Assembly: GCF_016641735.1 (NCBI RefSeq) | Contig: NZ_JAEDAO010000001.1 | Span: 1,984,001-2,048,000, forward strand | Length of the DNA: 64,000 nucleotides | Source of the DNA: Ramlibacter algicola | GTDB taxonomy: Bacteria > Pseudomonadota > Gammaproteobacteria > Burkholderiales > Burkholderiaceae_C | Direction of reading: 5' to 3' | Shown here: piece by piece, positions 1 to 13,942 of the stretch | How the letters are laid out: each line of letters begins with the position of its first letter | Position numbering within the stretch: the first letter of the stretch is position 1 | Program-made: the position numbers and the translations under genes | The notes under the pieces: generated by a model | The model's database searches: none | Told to the model about the DNA's origin: nothing | What the model saw: the letters and a program-made list of their open reading frames with translations, nothing else

Positions 1-23
1 ATCGCGCGAGCCTGAACGAATGA
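1..23 (+). CDS. nuoB: NADH-quinone oxidoreductase subunit B, last residues (partial)
   Basis: Only the 3' end lies in the window. One frame reads RASLNE and then TGA at 21-23, giving an ATGA overlap with the nuoC start at 20, the same coupling seen at several later nuo junctions. NuoB, which holds cluster N2 of complex I, normally precedes nuoC. A second frame stops at 13-15, so the reading frame is inferred from the overlap and gene order rather than proved by sequence. Confidence 0.5.
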
Positions 24-670
24 CCGTCAACACCCCGTTCGCGGTCGACCCCGCGGCCCTGCAGCAGGCCATCACCGAAGCGCTGGGCCCGCTGGCCAAG
101 CGCGTGGACCTGGCGCTGGGCGAAGTCACCGTCACCGTCACCCCGGACAACTACCTGCAGGCGGCGCAGCTGCTGAAGACGCACCCGGCGTGCCGCTTCG
201 AGCAGCTGCTGGACCTGTGCGGTGTCGACTATTCCGACTACCGCAACGGCGCCTACGACGGCCCGCGCTACGCGGTCGTGTCGCACCTGCTGTCGGTCAG
301 CCTGAACCAGCGCGTGCGCCTGCGCGTGTTCTGCGCCGACGACGACCTGCCCGAGGTGGAGTCGGTGCACGGCGTGTGGAACTCGGTGAACTGGTTCGAG
401 CGCGAGGCGTTCGACCTGTACGGCATCGTGTTCCTGAACCACCCCGACCTGCGCCGCATCCTCACGGACTACGGCTTCATCGGCCACCCGTTCCGCAAGG
501 ACTTCCCGGTGTCCGGCCACGTCGAGATGCGCTACGACCCCGAGCGCCAGCGCGTGATCTACCAGCCGGTCTCGATCGAGCCGCGCGAGATCACGCCGCG
601 CATCATCCGCGAAGAGAACTACGGCGGCATCCAGGCCGGCCGCGGCCTGGGCGACAACAACCATGGCTGA
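20..670 (+). CDS. nuoC: NADH-quinone oxidoreductase subunit C
   Basis: A 216-residue hydrophilic subunit of the peripheral arm of respiratory complex I, which passes electrons from NADH to ubiquinone. The 30-kDa-subunit signature is clear at about residues 123-157 ([13 protein letters not shown], then [13 protein letters not shown]). NuoC packs against NuoD and NuoB near the quinone site. It is a separate gene here, not the NuoCD fusion of enterobacteria. The ATG overlaps the presumed nuoB stop by four bases and the 3' end overlaps nuoD by eight, so it should be translationally coupled on both sides. Length is usual for betaproteobacteria. Confidence 0.97.
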   Translation: MTVNTPFAVDPAALQQAITEALGPLAKRVDLALGEVTVTVTPDNYLQAAQLLKTHPACRFEQLLDLCGVDYSDYRNGAYDGPRYAVVSHLLSVSLNQRVRLRVFCADDDLPEVESVHGVWNSVNWFEREAFDLYGIVFLNHPDLRRILTDYGFIGHPFRKDFPVSGHVEMRYDPERQRVIYQPVSIEPREITPRIIREENYGGIQAGRGLGDNNHG

Positions 671-1916
671 AATCAAGAACTACACGCTCAACTTCGGCCC
701 GCAGCACCCGGCGGCGCACGGCGTGCTGCGCCTGGTGCTGGAGCTCGATGGCGAGGTGATCCAGCGCGCCGACCCGCACATCGGCCTGCTGCACCGCGCG
801 ACCGAGAAGCTGGCCGAGACGCGCACGTACATCCAGTCGCTGCCGTACATGGACCGCCTGGACTACGTGTCCATGATGTGCAACGAGCACGCGTACTGCC
901 TGGCCATCGAGAAGCTGCTGGGCATCGAGGTGCCGATCCGCGCGCAGTACATCCGCGTGATGTATTCCGAGCTCACCCGCCTGCTCAACCACCTGCTGTG
1001 GCTGGGCGCGCACGGGCTGGACTGCGGCGCGATGAACATGCTGATCTACACCTTCCGCGAGCGGGAGGACATCTTCGACATGTACGAGGCGGTGTCGGGC
1101 GCGCGCATGCACGCGGCCTACTTCCGCCCGGGCGGCGTCTACCGCGACCTGCCGGACTCGATGCCGCAGTACAAGGCGAGCAAGGTCCGCAACGAGCGCG
1201 AGATCAAGCGCATGAACGACGACCGCAGCGGCACGCTGCTGGACTTCATCGACTCGTTCACACGGCGCTTCCCCGGCTACGTCGACGAATACGAGACGCT
1301 GCTGACGGACAACCGCATCTGGAAGCAGCGCACCGTGGGCATCGGCGTGGTCACGCCCGAGCGCGCGCTGAACATGGGCTTCACCGGCCCGATGCTGCGC
1401 GGCAGCGGCATCGCCTGGGACCTGCGCAAGACGCAGCCCTACGAGGTCTACGCGAAGATGGACTTCGACATCCCGGTGGGCCGGACCGGCGACTGCTACG
1501 ACCGCTACCTGGTGCGCGTGCAGGAGATGCGCGAGTCCAACCGCATCATCCAGCAGTGCGTCGCCTGGCTGCGCGCCAACCCGGGCCCGGTGATCACCGA
1601 CAACCACAAGGTCGCGCCGCCCGATCGCGAATCCATGAAGTCCAACATGGAGGAGCTGATCCACCACTTCAAGCTGTTCTCCGAAGGCTTCCGCGTCCCC
1701 GAGGGCGAGGCGTATGCCGCGGTGGAACACCCGAAGGGCGAGTTCGGCATCTACATCGTGAGCGACGGCGCCAACAAGCCGTACCGCCTGAAGATCCGCG
1801 CGCCCGGCTTCCCGCACCTGGCGTCGCTGGACGAAATGGGCCGCGGCCACATGATCGCCGACGCCGTGGCCATCATCGGCACGATGGACATCGTGTTCGG
1901 GGAGATCGATCGATGA
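663..1916 (+). CDS. nuoD: NADH-quinone oxidoreductase subunit D
   Basis: A 417-residue 49-kDa-type subunit that forms most of the ubiquinone-binding cavity of complex I with NuoB. The N-terminal family motif [12 protein letters not shown] is at residues 12-23, followed by the [11 protein letters not shown] stretch. The fold derives from the large subunit of NiFe hydrogenases, but the nickel-binding cysteines are absent, as expected. The start overlaps the end of nuoC by eight bases. The stop overlaps the nuoE ATG in an ATGA. No truncation or unusual insertion is seen. Confidence 0.98.
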   Translation: MAEIKNYTLNFGPQHPAAHGVLRLVLELDGEVIQRADPHIGLLHRATEKLAETRTYIQSLPYMDRLDYVSMMCNEHAYCLAIEKLLGIEVPIRAQYIRVMYSELTRLLNHLLWLGAHGLDCGAMNMLIYTFREREDIFDMYEAVSGARMHAAYFRPGGVYRDLPDSMPQYKASKVRNEREIKRMNDDRSGTLLDFIDSFTRRFPGYVDEYETLLTDNRIWKQRTVGIGVVTPERALNMGFTGPMLRGSGIAWDLRKTQPYEVYAKMDFDIPVGRTGDCYDRYLVRVQEMRESNRIIQQCVAWLRANPGPVITDNHKVAPPDRESMKSNMEELIHHFKLFSEGFRVPEGEAYAAVEHPKGEFGIYIVSDGANKPYRLKIRAPGFPHLASLDEMGRGHMIADAVAIIGTMDIVFGEIDR

Positions 1917-2398
1917 ACGTCACGGAAGCCATGAAGGCCCGGTTCGACCGCGAAGTGGCCAAGTACCCCGCGGACCAGAAGCAGTCCGCCGTGATGGCCT
2001 GCCTGGCCATCGTGCAGCAGGAGCACGGCCACCTGACGCTCGAGGCCGAGAAGGAAGTGGCCGACCACCTGGGCATGCCGCCGATCGCGGTGCACGAGGT
2101 CTCGACCTTCTACAACATGTACAACCAGCAGCCGGTCGGCAGGTACAAGCTGAACGTCTGCACCAACCTGCCGTGCCAGCTGCGCGGCGGCGGCGTGGCG
2201 CTGCACCACCTGGAGCAGCGCCTGGGCGTGGAGATGGGCGGCACCACCGCCGACGGCTGCTTCACGCTGCAGCAGTCCGAGTGCCTGGGCGCCTGCGCCG
2301 ACGCACCGGTGATGCTGGTCAACGACCGCACCATGTGCAGCTTCATGACGAACGACAAGCTCGACCAGCTGGTCGAGGGTTTGCGCAAGGCGGAATGA
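1913..2398 (+). CDS. nuoE: NADH-quinone oxidoreductase subunit E
   Basis: A 161-residue 24-kDa-type subunit of the NADH-dehydrogenase module. It has a thioredoxin-like fold and binds one [2Fe-2S] cluster (N1a). The four ligands are visible as C83, C88, C124 and C128 in the CTNLPC and CLGAC motifs. The start at 1913 is chosen because it gives an ATGA overlap with nuoD and begins [11 protein letters not shown], whereas the longer open frame upstream is antisense-like sequence inside nuoD. Its stop overlaps the start of nuoF. Confidence 0.97.
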   Translation: MNVTEAMKARFDREVAKYPADQKQSAVMACLAIVQQEHGHLTLEAEKEVADHLGMPPIAVHEVSTFYNMYNQQPVGRYKLNVCTNLPCQLRGGGVALHHLEQRLGVEMGGTTADGCFTLQQSECLGACADAPVMLVNDRTMCSFMTNDKLDQLVEGLRKAE

Positions 2399-3774
2399 TG
2401 AACGCGCAACAGGTTCTCCAGCAATTCCAGGCCACCGGGGTGCAGACCTGCTTCCACGGCCGCCACATCGACCCGCAGATCTACGCGGGCCTGGACGGCA
2501 CCAACTGGCGCCTGAAGGACTACGAGGCGCGCGGCGGCTACGAGGCCCTGCGCAAGATCCTCGACCCGCTGACCGGCGGCCTCACGCAGGACCAGGTGAT
2601 CGCCACCGTCAAGGAATCGGCGCTGCGCGGCCGCGGCGGCGCGGGCTTCCCGACCGGGCTGAAGTGGTCCTTCATGCCGCGCCAGTTCCCGGGGCAGAAG
2701 TACCTGGTGTGCAACTCCGACGAGGGCGAACCGGGCACGTGCAAGGACCGCGACATCCTGCACTACAACCCGCACATCGTCATCGAGGGCATGATCATCG
2801 CGGCCTACGCGATGGGCATCTCCGTGGGCTACAACTACATCCACGGCGAGATCTTCCAGACCTACGAGCGCTTCGAGGAAGCCCTCGAGGAGGCCCGCGC
2901 GGCCGGCTACCTGGGCGACAACATCCTCAGCTCGAAGTTCTCCTTCCAGCTGCACGCGTTCCACGGCTTCGGCGCCTACATCTGCGGCGAGGAGACGGCG
3001 CTGCTGGAATCGCTGGAAGGCAAGAAGGGCCAGCCGCGCTTCAAGCCGCCGTTCCCGGCCAGCTTCGGCCTGTACGGCAAGCCCACCACGATCAACAACA
3101 CCGAGACCTTCGCCGCGGTGCCCTGGATCATCCGCAACGGCGGCCAGGCCTACCTGGAGAAGGGCAAGCCGAACAACGGCGGCACCAAGATCTTCTCGGT
3201 GTCGGGTGACGTCGAACTGCCGGGCAACTACGAGATCCCGCTCGGCACGCCTTTCAGCAAGCTGCTGGAGTTGTGCGGCGGCGTGAAGGGCGGCCGCAAG
3301 CTCAAGGCCGTCATCCCCGGCGGCTCCTCGGCGCCGGTGCTGCCCGCCGACATCATGATGGACTGCACGATGGACTACGACTCCATCGCCAAGGCGGGCT
3401 CGATGCTCGGCTCGGGCGCCGTCATCGTGATGGACGAGACGCGCGACATGGTCGAGAGCCTGTTGCGCCTGTCGTACTTCTACATGCACGAATCGTGCGG
3501 CCAGTGCACGCCGTGCCGCGAAGGCACCGGCTGGCTGTGGCGCGTGGTCGACCGCATCCAGAACGGCCGCGGCAAGCCCAGCGACATCGAGTTGCTCAAC
3601 TCGGTGGCCGACAACATCCAGGGCCGCACCATCTGCGCGCTCGGCGACGCCGCCGCGATGCCGGTGCGCGCCATGCTCAAGCACTTCAAGCACGAGTTCG
3701 AGGCCAAGATCGCGCGGTCGTCGGCACAGCTGGACCAACCGCGGGACATCGTGCCTGCCGGCGCGCGGGCCTGA
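2395..3774 (+). CDS. nuoF: NADH-quinone oxidoreductase subunit F
   Basis: The 51-kDa-type subunit of complex I: it binds NADH, FMN and the [4Fe-4S] cluster N3, and is where NADH is oxidised. Counting from the second ATG, the glycine-rich FMN loop [10 protein letters not shown] begins near residue 78, the conserved [14 protein letters not shown] near 106, and the cluster cysteines are C367, C370, C373 and C413. Two ATG codons lie in tandem at 2395 and 2398. The first gives an ATGA overlap with nuoE; the second has the better distance from the aaggcgg ribosome site. The protein is 458 or 459 residues. Confidence 0.97.
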   Translation: MMNAQQVLQQFQATGVQTCFHGRHIDPQIYAGLDGTNWRLKDYEARGGYEALRKILDPLTGGLTQDQVIATVKESALRGRGGAGFPTGLKWSFMPRQFPGQKYLVCNSDEGEPGTCKDRDILHYNPHIVIEGMIIAAYAMGISVGYNYIHGEIFQTYERFEEALEEARAAGYLGDNILSSKFSFQLHAFHGFGAYICGEETALLESLEGKKGQPRFKPPFPASFGLYGKPTTINNTETFAAVPWIIRNGGQAYLEKGKPNNGGTKIFSVSGDVELPGNYEIPLGTPFSKLLELCGGVKGGRKLKAVIPGGSSAPVLPADIMMDCTMDYDSIAKAGSMLGSGAVIVMDETRDMVESLLRLSYFYMHESCGQCTPCREGTGWLWRVVDRIQNGRGKPSDIELLNSVADNIQGRTICALGDAAAMPVRAMLKHFKHEFEAKIARSSAQLDQPRDIVPAGARA

Positions 3775-3787
3775 AAGAAGACCACTT

Positions 3788-5947
3788 ATGGCAGAGATTA
3801 CGTTAGACGGCCAGAAGGTCGAGATCGCCGACGGCAGCATGGTGATGCATGCGGCCGACAAGGCCGGCGTCTACATCCCGCACTTCTGCTACCACAAGAA
3901 GCTCTCCATCGCGGCCAACTGCCGCATGTGCCTGGTGGACGTCGAGAAGGCGCCCAAGCCCATGCCCGCCTGCGCCACGCCCGTCACCAACGGGATGATC
4001 GTGCGCACGCGCAGCGACAAGGCGATCAAGGCGCAGCAGTCGGTGATGGAGTTCCTGCTGATCAACCACCCGCTGGACTGCCCGATCTGCGACCAGGGCG
4101 GCGAGTGCCAGCTGCAGGACCTCGCCGTCGGCTATGGCGGCTCGGCCTCGCGCTACGAGGAAGAAAAGCGCGTCGTCCTGCACAAGGACGTCGGCCCGCT
4201 GATCTCCATGGAGGAGATGAGCCGCTGCATCCACTGCACCCGCTGCGTGCGCTTCGGCCAGGAAGTGGCCGGCGTGATGGAGCTGGGCATGGTCAATCGC
4301 GGCGAGCACTCCGAGATCACCACGGTCCTGGGCGACACGGTCGACAGCGAAGTCTCCGGCAACATGATCGACCTGTGCCCGGTCGGCGCGCTCACGAGCA
4401 AGCCGTTCCGCTACAGCGCCCGCAACTGGGAGCTGTCGCGCCGCAAGTCGGTGGCGCCGCACGATTCCAGTGGCGCCAACCTGATCGTCCAGGTCAAGTC
4501 CAACCGCGTGATGCGCGTGCTGCCGCTCGAGAACGAAGCGGTCAACGAATGCTGGCTGGCCGACCGCGACCGCTTCTCCTACGAAGCGCTCAACGGCGAC
4601 GAGCGCCTGGCCGCGCCCATGGTCAAGCAAGGCGGCCAGTGGCAGACCGTCGACTGGCAGACCGCGCTCGAATACGTCGCCAACGGCCTGAAGCACGTGA
4701 AGGACGAACACGGCTCGCAGGGCATCGGCCTGCTGGCCAGCCCGCACGCGACGGTCGAGGAACTGTTCCTTGCCGGCGCGCTGGTGCGCGGCCTGGGTTC
4801 GGGGAACATCGACCACCGCCTGCGCCACGCGCAATTCACGGCCGAAGGCGTGCGTTGGCTGGGCACCAGCATTGCATCGCTGTCGGACCTGCAGGGCGCA
4901 CTGGTCGTCGGCTCCAACCTGCGCAAGGACCATCCGCTGTTCTCGCTGCGCATCCGCGCCGCCACCCGCAAGGGCGCGCGCGTTGCACGCATCCACGACG
5001 TGGACCACGATTGGGCGATGCCGCTGGCCGCCTCGCACACCGTGCCCGCGTCGCAGTGGGCGCAGGTGCTGGCCGACATCGCGACCGTCATCGCGGGCGA
5101 GAAGAGCGGCACCGCGCCCGCGCAGGGCAAGGCCACGGACACCGCCAGGTCGCTGGCCGCGGCGCTGCTGTCGGGCGAGCGCCGGGCGATCCTGCTGGGC
5201 AATGCCGCCGCGCACCACGCCAACGCGTCGACGCTGCTGGCACTGGCGCAGTGGATCGGTGAAGCCACCGGCGCCACCGTCGGCTACCTCACCGAAGCCG
5301 CCAACACCGTCGGCGCGCAGCTGGTGAACGCCATGCCGGGGCAGGGCGGCTTCAACGCCGCACAGATGCTCGATGGCCGCCTGAAGGCCGCGATCCTGCT
5401 GAACGTCGAGCCCGAGTTCGACACCGCCGCCGGCGCGAGTGCCGTGGCCGCGCTGGGCAAGGCCGACATGGTCGTCACGCTCAGCCCGTTCAAGGCCAAC
5501 ATGGCCTTCAGCGACGTGCTGCTGCCGATCGCGCCCTGGACCGAGACGCCGGGCACCTTCGTCAACGCCGAAGGCCGCGTGCAGTCGTTCCATGCCGTGG
5601 TCAAGCCGCTGGGCGAAGCGCGCCCCGCGTGGAAGGTGCTGCGCGTGCTGGGCAACATGATGGGCCTCGAAGGGTTCGACTACGAGTCCGCGATGGACGT
5701 GCTCACCGCCGCGCGCGGTGCGCAGGACGCCCAGCAGCAGATGGTGCAGGGCGACAAGCTGTCCAACCGCACCGGCGCCAGGGCCGACGTCTCCGCGCAG
5801 TCCGGCACGCCGGCCACTGCCGCGATCTACCAGCTCGACCCGATCGTGCGCCGCGCGCCGTCGCTGCAGCTCACTGCCGACGGCCAGGCCGCGTTGCCGC
5901 CCGCCGCGCGCGCCACGCACGACGGCCGCGAGGAGGTCCTCGCATGA
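3788..5947 (+). CDS. nuoG: NADH-quinone oxidoreductase subunit G
   Basis: A 719-residue 75-kDa-type subunit, the largest of the peripheral arm. The N-terminal ferredoxin domain has the [2Fe-2S] ligands C34, C45, C48 and C62. It is followed by the [18 protein letters not shown] segment and a [13 protein letters not shown] motif with a distal DLCPVGAL cysteine, all cluster ligands. The C-terminal part is the molybdopterin-oxidoreductase-like fold that has lost its cofactor role in complex I. It lies 13 bp after nuoF and its stop overlaps the nuoH ATG. Confidence 0.97.
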   Translation: MAEITLDGQKVEIADGSMVMHAADKAGVYIPHFCYHKKLSIAANCRMCLVDVEKAPKPMPACATPVTNGMIVRTRSDKAIKAQQSVMEFLLINHPLDCPICDQGGECQLQDLAVGYGGSASRYEEEKRVVLHKDVGPLISMEEMSRCIHCTRCVRFGQEVAGVMELGMVNRGEHSEITTVLGDTVDSEVSGNMIDLCPVGALTSKPFRYSARNWELSRRKSVAPHDSSGANLIVQVKSNRVMRVLPLENEAVNECWLADRDRFSYEALNGDERLAAPMVKQGGQWQTVDWQTALEYVANGLKHVKDEHGSQGIGLLASPHATVEELFLAGALVRGLGSGNIDHRLRHAQFTAEGVRWLGTSIASLSDLQGALVVGSNLRKDHPLFSLRIRAATRKGARVARIHDVDHDWAMPLAASHTVPASQWAQVLADIATVIAGEKSGTAPAQGKATDTARSLAAALLSGERRAILLGNAAAHHANASTLLALAQWIGEATGATVGYLTEAANTVGAQLVNAMPGQGGFNAAQMLDGRLKAAILLNVEPEFDTAAGASAVAALGKADMVVTLSPFKANMAFSDVLLPIAPWTETPGTFVNAEGRVQSFHAVVKPLGEARPAWKVLRVLGNMMGLEGFDYESAMDVLTAARGAQDAQQQMVQGDKLSNRTGARADVSAQSGTPATAAIYQLDPIVRRAPSLQLTADGQAALPPAARATHDGREEVLA

Positions 5948-7026
5948 TCGATTCGATCTACGGCTTCGGCAACGGCCTGATCGCCGCACCGTGGTGGTCG
6001 GCCGCCGGCTGGCCGGTGGTGTGGACCCTGATCAAGATCGTCCTGGTCGTCGCGCCCCTCATGGGCGCGGTGGCTTACCTGACGCTGTGGGAACGCAAGG
6101 CCATCGGCTTCACGCAGCTGCGCCCGGGTCCCAACCGCATCGGCCCGTTCGGCCTGCTGACGCCGATCGCCGACGCGCTCAAGCTGCTGACCAAGGAGAT
6201 CATCCTCCCGTCGGCCGCCAACAAGGGCCTGTTCATCCTCGGCCCGATCATGACCATCATGCCGGCGCTCGCCGCGTGGGTGGTCGTGCCCTTCGGTCCC
6301 GACGTCGCGCTGTCCAACATCAACGCCGGCCTGCTGTTCCTGATGGCGATCACCTCGATGGAGGTGTACGGCGTCATCATCGCCGGCTGGGCCTCGAACT
6401 CGAAGTACGCCTTCCTGGGCGCGCTGCGCGCATCCGCGCAGATGGTCAGCTACGAGATCGCGATGGGTTTCGCGCTCGTGGTGGTCCTGATGGTCACCGG
6501 CAGCCTGAACATGACCGACGTCGTGATGTCGCAGGCGCGCGGCCATGGCGCGGCGGTCGGCCTGAACTTCCTGTCCTGGAACTGGCTGCCCCTGCTGCCG
6601 ATCTTCGTCGTTTACTTCATCTCCGGCCTCGCCGAGACCAACCGCCACCCGTTCGACGTGGTGGAAGGCGAATCGGAGATCGTCGCGGGCCACATGATCG
6701 AGTACTCGGGCATGAGCTTCGCCATGTTCTTCCTGGCCGAGTACGCCAACATGTGGCTGGTCTCGATCCTGGCCGTCACCATGTTCCTGGGTGGCTGGCT
6801 GCCCCCCATCGACTCGGCCATCTTCAACTGGGTCCCCGGCTGGATCTGGCTGGGCGCGAAGACGTTCGTCGTCGTGACCATGTTCCTTTGGGTGCGCTCC
6901 ACGTTCCCGCGCTACCGCTACGACCAGATCATGCGCCTGGGCTGGAAGATCTTCATCCCGGTCACGCTGGTCTGGCTGATCGTGGTGGGGCTGTGGATGC
7001 AAACCCCCTACAACATCTGGAAGTAA
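5944..7026 (+). CDS. nuoH: NADH-quinone oxidoreductase subunit H
   Basis: A 360-residue multi-spanning inner-membrane subunit (ND1 family) that links the quinone cavity to the proton-pumping arm. Family features include [19 protein letters not shown] near residues 44-62 and the acidic loop [18 protein letters not shown]. The start at 5944 is preferred because it gives an ATGA overlap with nuoG and begins MIDSIYGFG. The longer open frame upstream lies within nuoG. Hydrophobic helices span nearly the whole protein. Confidence 0.97.
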   Translation: MIDSIYGFGNGLIAAPWWSAAGWPVVWTLIKIVLVVAPLMGAVAYLTLWERKAIGFTQLRPGPNRIGPFGLLTPIADALKLLTKEIILPSAANKGLFILGPIMTIMPALAAWVVVPFGPDVALSNINAGLLFLMAITSMEVYGVIIAGWASNSKYAFLGALRASAQMVSYEIAMGFALVVVLMVTGSLNMTDVVMSQARGHGAAVGLNFLSWNWLPLLPIFVVYFISGLAETNRHPFDVVEGESEIVAGHMIEYSGMSFAMFFLAEYANMWLVSILAVTMFLGGWLPPIDSAIFNWVPGWIWLGAKTFVVVTMFLWVRSTFPRYRYDQIMRLGWKIFIPVTLVWLIVVGLWMQTPYNIWK

Positions 7027-7030
7027 GCGG

Positions 7031-7552
7031 ATGTCCACCACCACTCTCCAACGCCAGCCCTCCGGCTTCTCGCTGAAGGACTTTCTCTCCAGCTTCCTGC
7101 TGGTGGAGCTGTTCAAGGGCCTGCGGATCACGGGCAAGTACTTCTTCGCCCGCAAGATCACGATCCAGTTCCCGGAGGAGAAGACGCCGCTGTCGCCGCG
7201 CTTCCGCGGCCTGCACGCGCTGCGCCGCTACCCGAACGGCGAGGAGCGCTGCATCGCCTGCAAGCTGTGCGAGGCCGTGTGCCCCGCGCTGGCGATCACC
7301 ATCGAGAGCGACCAGCGCACCGACGGCACCCGCCGCACCACGCGCTACGACATCGACCTGACCAAGTGCATCTTCTGCGGCTTCTGCGAGGAGAGCTGCC
7401 CGGTCGACTCGATCGTCGAGACCCACATCCTCGAATACCACGGCGAGAAGCGCGGCGACCTGTACTACACCAAGGACATGCTGCTGGCCGTGGGCGACCG
7501 CTACGAGGCCGAGATCGCCGAGCGCAAGGCGGCCGACGCCAAGTACCGCTGA
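7031..7552 (+). CDS. nuoI: NADH-quinone oxidoreductase subunit I
   Basis: A 173-residue ferredoxin-like subunit carrying two [4Fe-4S] clusters (N6a and N6b) that relay electrons towards NuoB. Both CxxCxxCxxxCP motifs are intact: C74, C77, C80, C84 and C113, C116, C119, C123. The N-terminal 40 residues form the amphipathic anchor that lies on the membrane. It starts four bases after nuoH. Confidence 0.97.
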   Translation: MSTTTLQRQPSGFSLKDFLSSFLLVELFKGLRITGKYFFARKITIQFPEEKTPLSPRFRGLHALRRYPNGEERCIACKLCEAVCPALAITIESDQRTDGTRRTTRYDIDLTKCIFCGFCEESCPVDSIVETHILEYHGEKRGDLYYTKDMLLAVGDRYEAEIAERKAADAKYR

Positions 7553-7575
7553 CCGCAGCCACAACGACAAGAACC

Positions 7576-8256
7576 ATGGACATCAAGGCCGGCTTCTTCT
7601 ACCTGTTCTCGGCGGTGCTGCTGTTCGCATCGTTCCGGGTCATCACGGCGCGCAACCCGGTGTACGCCGCGCTGTACCTCGTGCTGGCCTTCTTCCAGGC
7701 CGCGGCCGTGTGGCTGCTGCTCAAGGCCGAATTCCTCGCCATCTCGCTCGTGCTGGTGTACGTCGGGGCGGTGATGGTGCTGTTCCTGTTCGTGGTGATG
7801 ATGCTGGACGTCGACGTCGACGCCCTGCGCGCCGGGTTCTGGAAGCACTTCCCGATCGCCGCGCTGGTCGGCGTGGTCATCGCCCTCGAGATGGCGGCCG
7901 TCCTCATCGGCGGCTTCACCCCGCCGGCCGAACCCACCGCCGGCCCGGCCGCGGCCCAGGCCGCGCAAGCCGGCGCATCCGCGGTGCTGCAGGTGTCGAA
8001 CACCAAGGAACTGGGCAAGCTGCTGTACACGCAGTACCTGTTCCCGCTGGAGGTCGCGGCCGTGCTGCTGCTGGTGGCCATCGTCGCCGCCATCGCGCTG
8101 ACGCTGCGCCACCGCAAGGACAGCAAGGCCATCGACCCGTCGCTGCAGGTGCGCGTGAAGGCGCGCGACCGGTTGCAGATCGTCAAGATGCCGCCGGTGC
8201 TGGCCGCCGTCCCCGCCGCGCCGGAAGCGCCCGCCGCCGAAGGAGCGAAGGCATGA
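7576..8256 (+). CDS. nuoJ: NADH-quinone oxidoreductase subunit J
   Basis: A 226-residue membrane subunit (ND6 family) with about five helices. The conserved region [17 protein letters not shown] in the third helix is present. The last 40 or so residues are a charged then alanine/proline-rich cytoplasmic tail (ending [12 protein letters not shown]), longer than in E. coli. The ATG at 7576 is the first after the nuoI stop; the longer open frame starts inside nuoI. The stop overlaps nuoK in an ATGA. Confidence 0.95.
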   Translation: MDIKAGFFYLFSAVLLFASFRVITARNPVYAALYLVLAFFQAAAVWLLLKAEFLAISLVLVYVGAVMVLFLFVVMMLDVDVDALRAGFWKHFPIAALVGVVIALEMAAVLIGGFTPPAEPTAGPAAAQAAQAGASAVLQVSNTKELGKLLYTQYLFPLEVAAVLLLVAIVAAIALTLRHRKDSKAIDPSLQVRVKARDRLQIVKMPPVLAAVPAAPEAPAAEGAKA

Positions 8257-8561
8257 CCGTGACGCTCGGCCACTTCCTGACGCTCGGCGCGATCCTGTTC
8301 GCGCTGTCCGTCGTCGGCATCTTCCTGAACCGCCGCAACCTGATCGTCCTGCTGATGGCCATCGAGCTGATGCTGCTGGCGGTCAACATGAACTTCGTGG
8401 CGTTCTCCTACTACCTGGGCGACATGCACGGCCAGGTGTTCGTGTTCTTCATCCTCACCGTGGCCGCGGCCGAGTCCGCCATCGGCCTGGCCATCCTGGT
8501 CCTGCTGTTCCGCAACAAGTCGAGCATCAGCGTCGAGGAATTGAACGAGCTCAAGGGCTGA
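8253..8561 (+). CDS. nuoK: NADH-quinone oxidoreductase subunit K
   Basis: A 102-residue, three-helix membrane subunit (ND4L family) with the conserved helix glutamates used in proton transfer ([14 protein letters not shown] and [17 protein letters not shown]). The start at 8253 gives an ATGA overlap with nuoJ and yields the usual family length. It is hidden inside a longer open frame that begins within nuoJ. Confidence 0.96.
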   Translation: MTVTLGHFLTLGAILFALSVVGIFLNRRNLIVLLMAIELMLLAVNMNFVAFSYYLGDMHGQVFVFFILTVAAAESAIGLAILVLLFRNKSSISVEELNELKG

Positions 8562-8588
8562 GCACAAGAACAAGGCCCCAAAGAAACC

Positions 8589-10640
<2,052 letters not shown>

Positions 10641-10652
10641 GGAAAAGAAGAA

Positions 10653-12128
10653 ATGGGCCTGTTGAGCCTTTCCATCTGGACGCCGATCGTGTTCGGCGCC
10701 GTGCTGCTCGCGCTGGGACGGGACGAGCACGCGCGCGCCGTGCGCTGGATCGCGCTGGTCGGCGCCATCGTGAGCTTCCTGGTCACGATCCCGCTGTACT
10801 CGCGCTTCGAGCTGGGCACCGCGGCCATGCAGTTCACCGAGAAGGCGCCGTGGATCGAGCGCTTCAACGTCAGCTACCACCTGGGCGTGGACGGCATCTC
10901 GCTGTGGTTCATCGTGCTGACCGCGTTCATCACCGTCATCGTCGTGATCTCGGCGTGGGAGGTGATCACCGAGCGCGTGAACCAGTACATGGGCGCGTTC
11001 CTGATCCTGTCGGGCCTGATGATCGGCGTGTTCGCCGCGCTGGACGCGATGCTGTTCTACGTGTTCTTCGAGGCGACGCTGATCCCGATGTACCTGATCA
11101 TCGGCATCTGGGGCGGCCCTAGGAAGATCTACGCCGCGTTCAAGTTCTTCCTGTACACGCTGCTCGGCTCGCTGCTGATGCTGATCGCGCTGGTCTACCT
11201 GTACAACAAGTCGGGTGGCAGCTTCGACATCGCCACCTGGCACCAGCTGCCGCTGGCCGGCACCGTGCAGACGCTGCTGTTCTTCGGGTTCTTCGCCGCG
11301 TTCGCGGTGAAGGTGCCGATGTGGCCGGTGCACACCTGGCTGCCGGACGTGCACGTGGAAGCGCCCACCGGCGGCTCCGCGGTGCTGGCGGCCATCATGC
11401 TGAAGCTGGGCGCCTACGGCTTCCTGCGCTTCTCGATGCCGATCGCCCCGGATGCCGCGCACGAGTGGGCCTGGCTGATGATCGGCCTGTCGATCATCGC
11501 GGTGATCTACGTGGGCCTGGTCGCGATGGTGCAGCAGGACATGAAGAAGCTGGTGGCGTATTCGTCCGTGGCGCACATGGGCTTCGTCACCCTGGGCTTC
11601 TTCATCTTCAACCCGCTGGGCGTGGCCGGCGGCCTGGTGCAGATGATCGCCCACGGCTTCGTGTCGGGCGCCATGTTCCTGTGCATCGGCGTGCTCTACG
11701 ACCGCGTGCACTCGCGCGAGATCTCCAGCTACGGCGGCGTGGTCAACACCATGCCCAACTTCGCCGCGTTCGCGCTGCTGTTCGCGATGGCCAACTGCGG
11801 CCTGCCGGCCACCGCCGGTTTCGTGGGCGAGTGGATGGTGATCCTGGGCGCGGTCAAGGCCAACTTCTGGATCGGCCTGCTGGCCGCCACCGCGCTGGTC
11901 TGGGGCGCCGCGTACACGCTGTGGATGTACAAGCGCGTGTACCTCGGCCCGGTCGCCAACGACGACGTCAAGCAGCTCACGGACATCAACTCGCGCGAGT
12001 TCCTCATGCTCGGCCTGCTGGCCATCGCGGTGCTCTACATGGGCGTCCACCCCAAGCCCTTCACCGACGTCATGAACGCCTCGGTCGACAACTTCCTGCA
12101 GCACGTGAGTGCTTCCAAAATCAAATAA
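10653..12128 (+). CDS. nuoM: NADH-quinone oxidoreductase subunit M
   Basis: A 491-residue antiporter-like subunit (ND4 family) of the complex I membrane arm. The glutamate of [14 protein letters not shown] and the lysine in the region [19 protein letters not shown] are the family's proton-channel landmarks, and both are present. It starts 12 bp after nuoL, preceded by a ggaaaagaag ribosome-binding stretch. No insertion or deletion relative to family architecture is apparent. Confidence 0.97.
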   Translation: MGLLSLSIWTPIVFGAVLLALGRDEHARAVRWIALVGAIVSFLVTIPLYSRFELGTAAMQFTEKAPWIERFNVSYHLGVDGISLWFIVLTAFITVIVVISAWEVITERVNQYMGAFLILSGLMIGVFAALDAMLFYVFFEATLIPMYLIIGIWGGPRKIYAAFKFFLYTLLGSLLMLIALVYLYNKSGGSFDIATWHQLPLAGTVQTLLFFGFFAAFAVKVPMWPVHTWLPDVHVEAPTGGSAVLAAIMLKLGAYGFLRFSMPIAPDAAHEWAWLMIGLSIIAVIYVGLVAMVQQDMKKLVAYSSVAHMGFVTLGFFIFNPLGVAGGLVQMIAHGFVSGAMFLCIGVLYDRVHSREISSYGGVVNTMPNFAAFALLFAMANCGLPATAGFVGEWMVILGAVKANFWIGLLAATALVWGAAYTLWMYKRVYLGPVANDDVKQLTDINSREFLMLGLLAIAVLYMGVHPKPFTDVMNASVDNFLQHVSASKIK

Positions 12129-12138
12129 GGCGACCGAC

Positions 12139-13626
12139 ATGCTCGACGCTTTCAGCCTGATCGTCGTCTCGCCCGAGATCCTCCTGCTGGTGATGGCGTG
12201 CGTCATCGCCCTGGTGGACCTGGGCGTCACCAGCCGCCTTCGCGGCCTGACTTACTGGCTCACCATGGGCACGTTGGCGGCCGTCGCATTCTTCTGCGCC
12301 GACTTCGCCGCCACCGGCAACACCCTGTACGCCTTCAACAAGATGGTGGTCAGCGACCCGATGGGCAACTGGCTCAAGTGCTTCGCCACCATCGCGCTGA
12401 TGGTCACGCTGGTCTACGGCCGCCCGTACGCCGCCGACCGCGACATGCTGCGCGGCGGCGAGTTCTTCACGCTGTCGCTGTTCTCGCTGCTGGGCATGTT
12501 CGTCATGATCTCGGCCAGCAACTTCCTGCTGATCTACGTCGGCCTGGAACTGATGACGCTGTGCAGCTACGCGCTGGTGGCGCTGCGCCGCGACAACGAG
12601 GTCGCCACCGAGGCGGCGATGAAGTACTTCGTGCTGGGCGCGATGGCTTCCGGCTTCCTGCTGTACGGCATTTCCATGCTGTACGGCGCCACCGGCTCGC
12701 TGGACATCAACGAGGTGTTCCGTGTCATCGCGAGCGGCCGCGTCAAGCACCAGGTGCTGGTGTTCGGCCTGGTGTTCATCGTCGCCGGCCTGGCGTTCAA
12801 GCTGGGCGCCGCGCCGTTCCACATGTGGATCCCCGACGTGTACCAGGGCGCCCCGACGGCCGTCACGCTGATGATCGGCTCGGCCCCGGAACTGGCGGCG
12901 TTCGGCATCGCCATCCGCCTGCTGGTCGAAGGCATGATCCCGCTGGCGCCGGACTGGCAGCAGATGCTGGTGGTGCTGGCGGTCGCGTCGCTGCTGGTGG
13001 GCAACCTGGCCGCCATCGCGCAGACCAACCTCAAGCGCATGCTGGCCTATTCGACCATCGCGCAGATGGGCTTCGTGGTGCTGGGCCTGGCGGCCGGCGT
13101 GGTCGGCGGCAACACCAACAACGCGCAGTACGCGTACAGCGCGTCGATGTTCTACATCATCACCTACGTGCTCACGACGCTGGCCGCATTCGGCATCATC
13201 CTGCTGCTGGCGCGCGAAGGTTTCGAGAGCGACGAGATCACCGACCTGGCCGGCCTCAACCAGCGCAGCCCGCTGTACGCCGCCATCATGGCCGTGTGCA
13301 TGTTCTCGCTGGCCGGCGTGCCGCCGCTGGTGGGCTTCTACGGCAAGCTGACGGTGCTGCAGGCGCTGGTCGCGACCAACGAGGCCACCTCCATCGGCCT
13401 GGCCATCTTCGCCGTCGTGATGTCGCTGGTGGGCGCGTTCTACTACCTGCGCGTGGTCAAGGTCATGTACTTCGACTCGCCGATCACCGCCACCACCGTC
13501 TCGGCCCCCGCCGACGTGCGCGCCGTGCTGTCGATCAACGGCCTGCTGGTGCTGGTGCTGGGCATCGTGCCCGGCGGCCTGATGACGCTGTGCGCCGACG
13601 CCATCGTCAAGACGCTGGCGACCTAG
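12139..13626 (+). CDS. nuoN: NADH-quinone oxidoreductase subunit N
   Basis: A 495-residue antiporter-like subunit (ND2 family). Landmarks are [17 protein letters not shown] and [19 protein letters not shown]. The ATG at 12139 ([14 protein letters not shown]) is chosen over a GTG at 12109, because the latter lies inside nuoM and would add ten residues not expected in the family. The gene is 10 bp after nuoM and is the last complex I subunit of the operon. Confidence 0.96.
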   Translation: MLDAFSLIVVSPEILLLVMACVIALVDLGVTSRLRGLTYWLTMGTLAAVAFFCADFAATGNTLYAFNKMVVSDPMGNWLKCFATIALMVTLVYGRPYAADRDMLRGGEFFTLSLFSLLGMFVMISASNFLLIYVGLELMTLCSYALVALRRDNEVATEAAMKYFVLGAMASGFLLYGISMLYGATGSLDINEVFRVIASGRVKHQVLVFGLVFIVAGLAFKLGAAPFHMWIPDVYQGAPTAVTLMIGSAPELAAFGIAIRLLVEGMIPLAPDWQQMLVVLAVASLLVGNLAAIAQTNLKRMLAYSTIAQMGFVVLGLAAGVVGGNTNNAQYAYSASMFYIITYVLTTLAAFGIILLLAREGFESDEITDLAGLNQRSPLYAAIMAVCMFSLAGVPPLVGFYGKLTVLQALVATNEATSIGLAIFAVVMSLVGAFYYLRVVKVMYFDSPITATTVSAPADVRAVLSINGLLVLVLGIVPGGLMTLCADAIVKTLAT

Positions 13627-13636
13627 TCCTCCTGCC

Positions 13637-13942
13637 TTGTCCCAGACTGCATCGATCTGGCTGGTGATCGTCGTGGCGCTCCTCGGCGCCAACCTGCCGT
13701 TCGTGGCCGATCGCCGGCTGTTCGCGGTGTGGCCGCTGGCGGCCTCCAAGAGCCTGCCGCTGCGCCTGCTGGAACTCGTCGTCTTCTACTGCCTGGCCGG
13801 CGGCCTGGGCCTGGCGCTCGAGCAGCACGCCGGCCAGATCGCGTCCCAGGGCTGGGAGTTCTACGCCATCACCGGCGCGCTGTTCCTCACGCTCGCCTTT
13901 CCGGGCTTCGTGTGGCGCTACCTCGTGAAGCATCGCCCATGA
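13637..13942 (+). CDS. DUF2818 family small membrane protein
   Basis: A 101-residue protein with about three hydrophobic segments, of the DUF2818 family, which in Burkholderiales typically follows nuoN. It begins at a TTG codon (SQTASIWLVIVVALLGANLPF); no ATG or GTG would give the conserved N-terminus. The function is unknown. Its position suggests a role in assembly or stability of complex I, but that is inference from context only. The stop overlaps the next gene in an ATGA. A strong ribosome site is not visible, which together with TTG suggests low translation. Confidence 0.85.
   Translation: MSQTASIWLVIVVALLGANLPFVADRRLFAVWPLAASKSLPLRLLELVVFYCLAGGLGLALEQHAGQIASQGWEFYAITGALFLTLAFPGFVWRYLVKHRP

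Noticed and set aside
3803..5989. Open frame of 728 codons on the minus strand opposite nuoG
   Set aside because: Composition is that of a shadow frame (Arg, Ala, His, Val rich) with no domain; nuoG on the other strand is complete.
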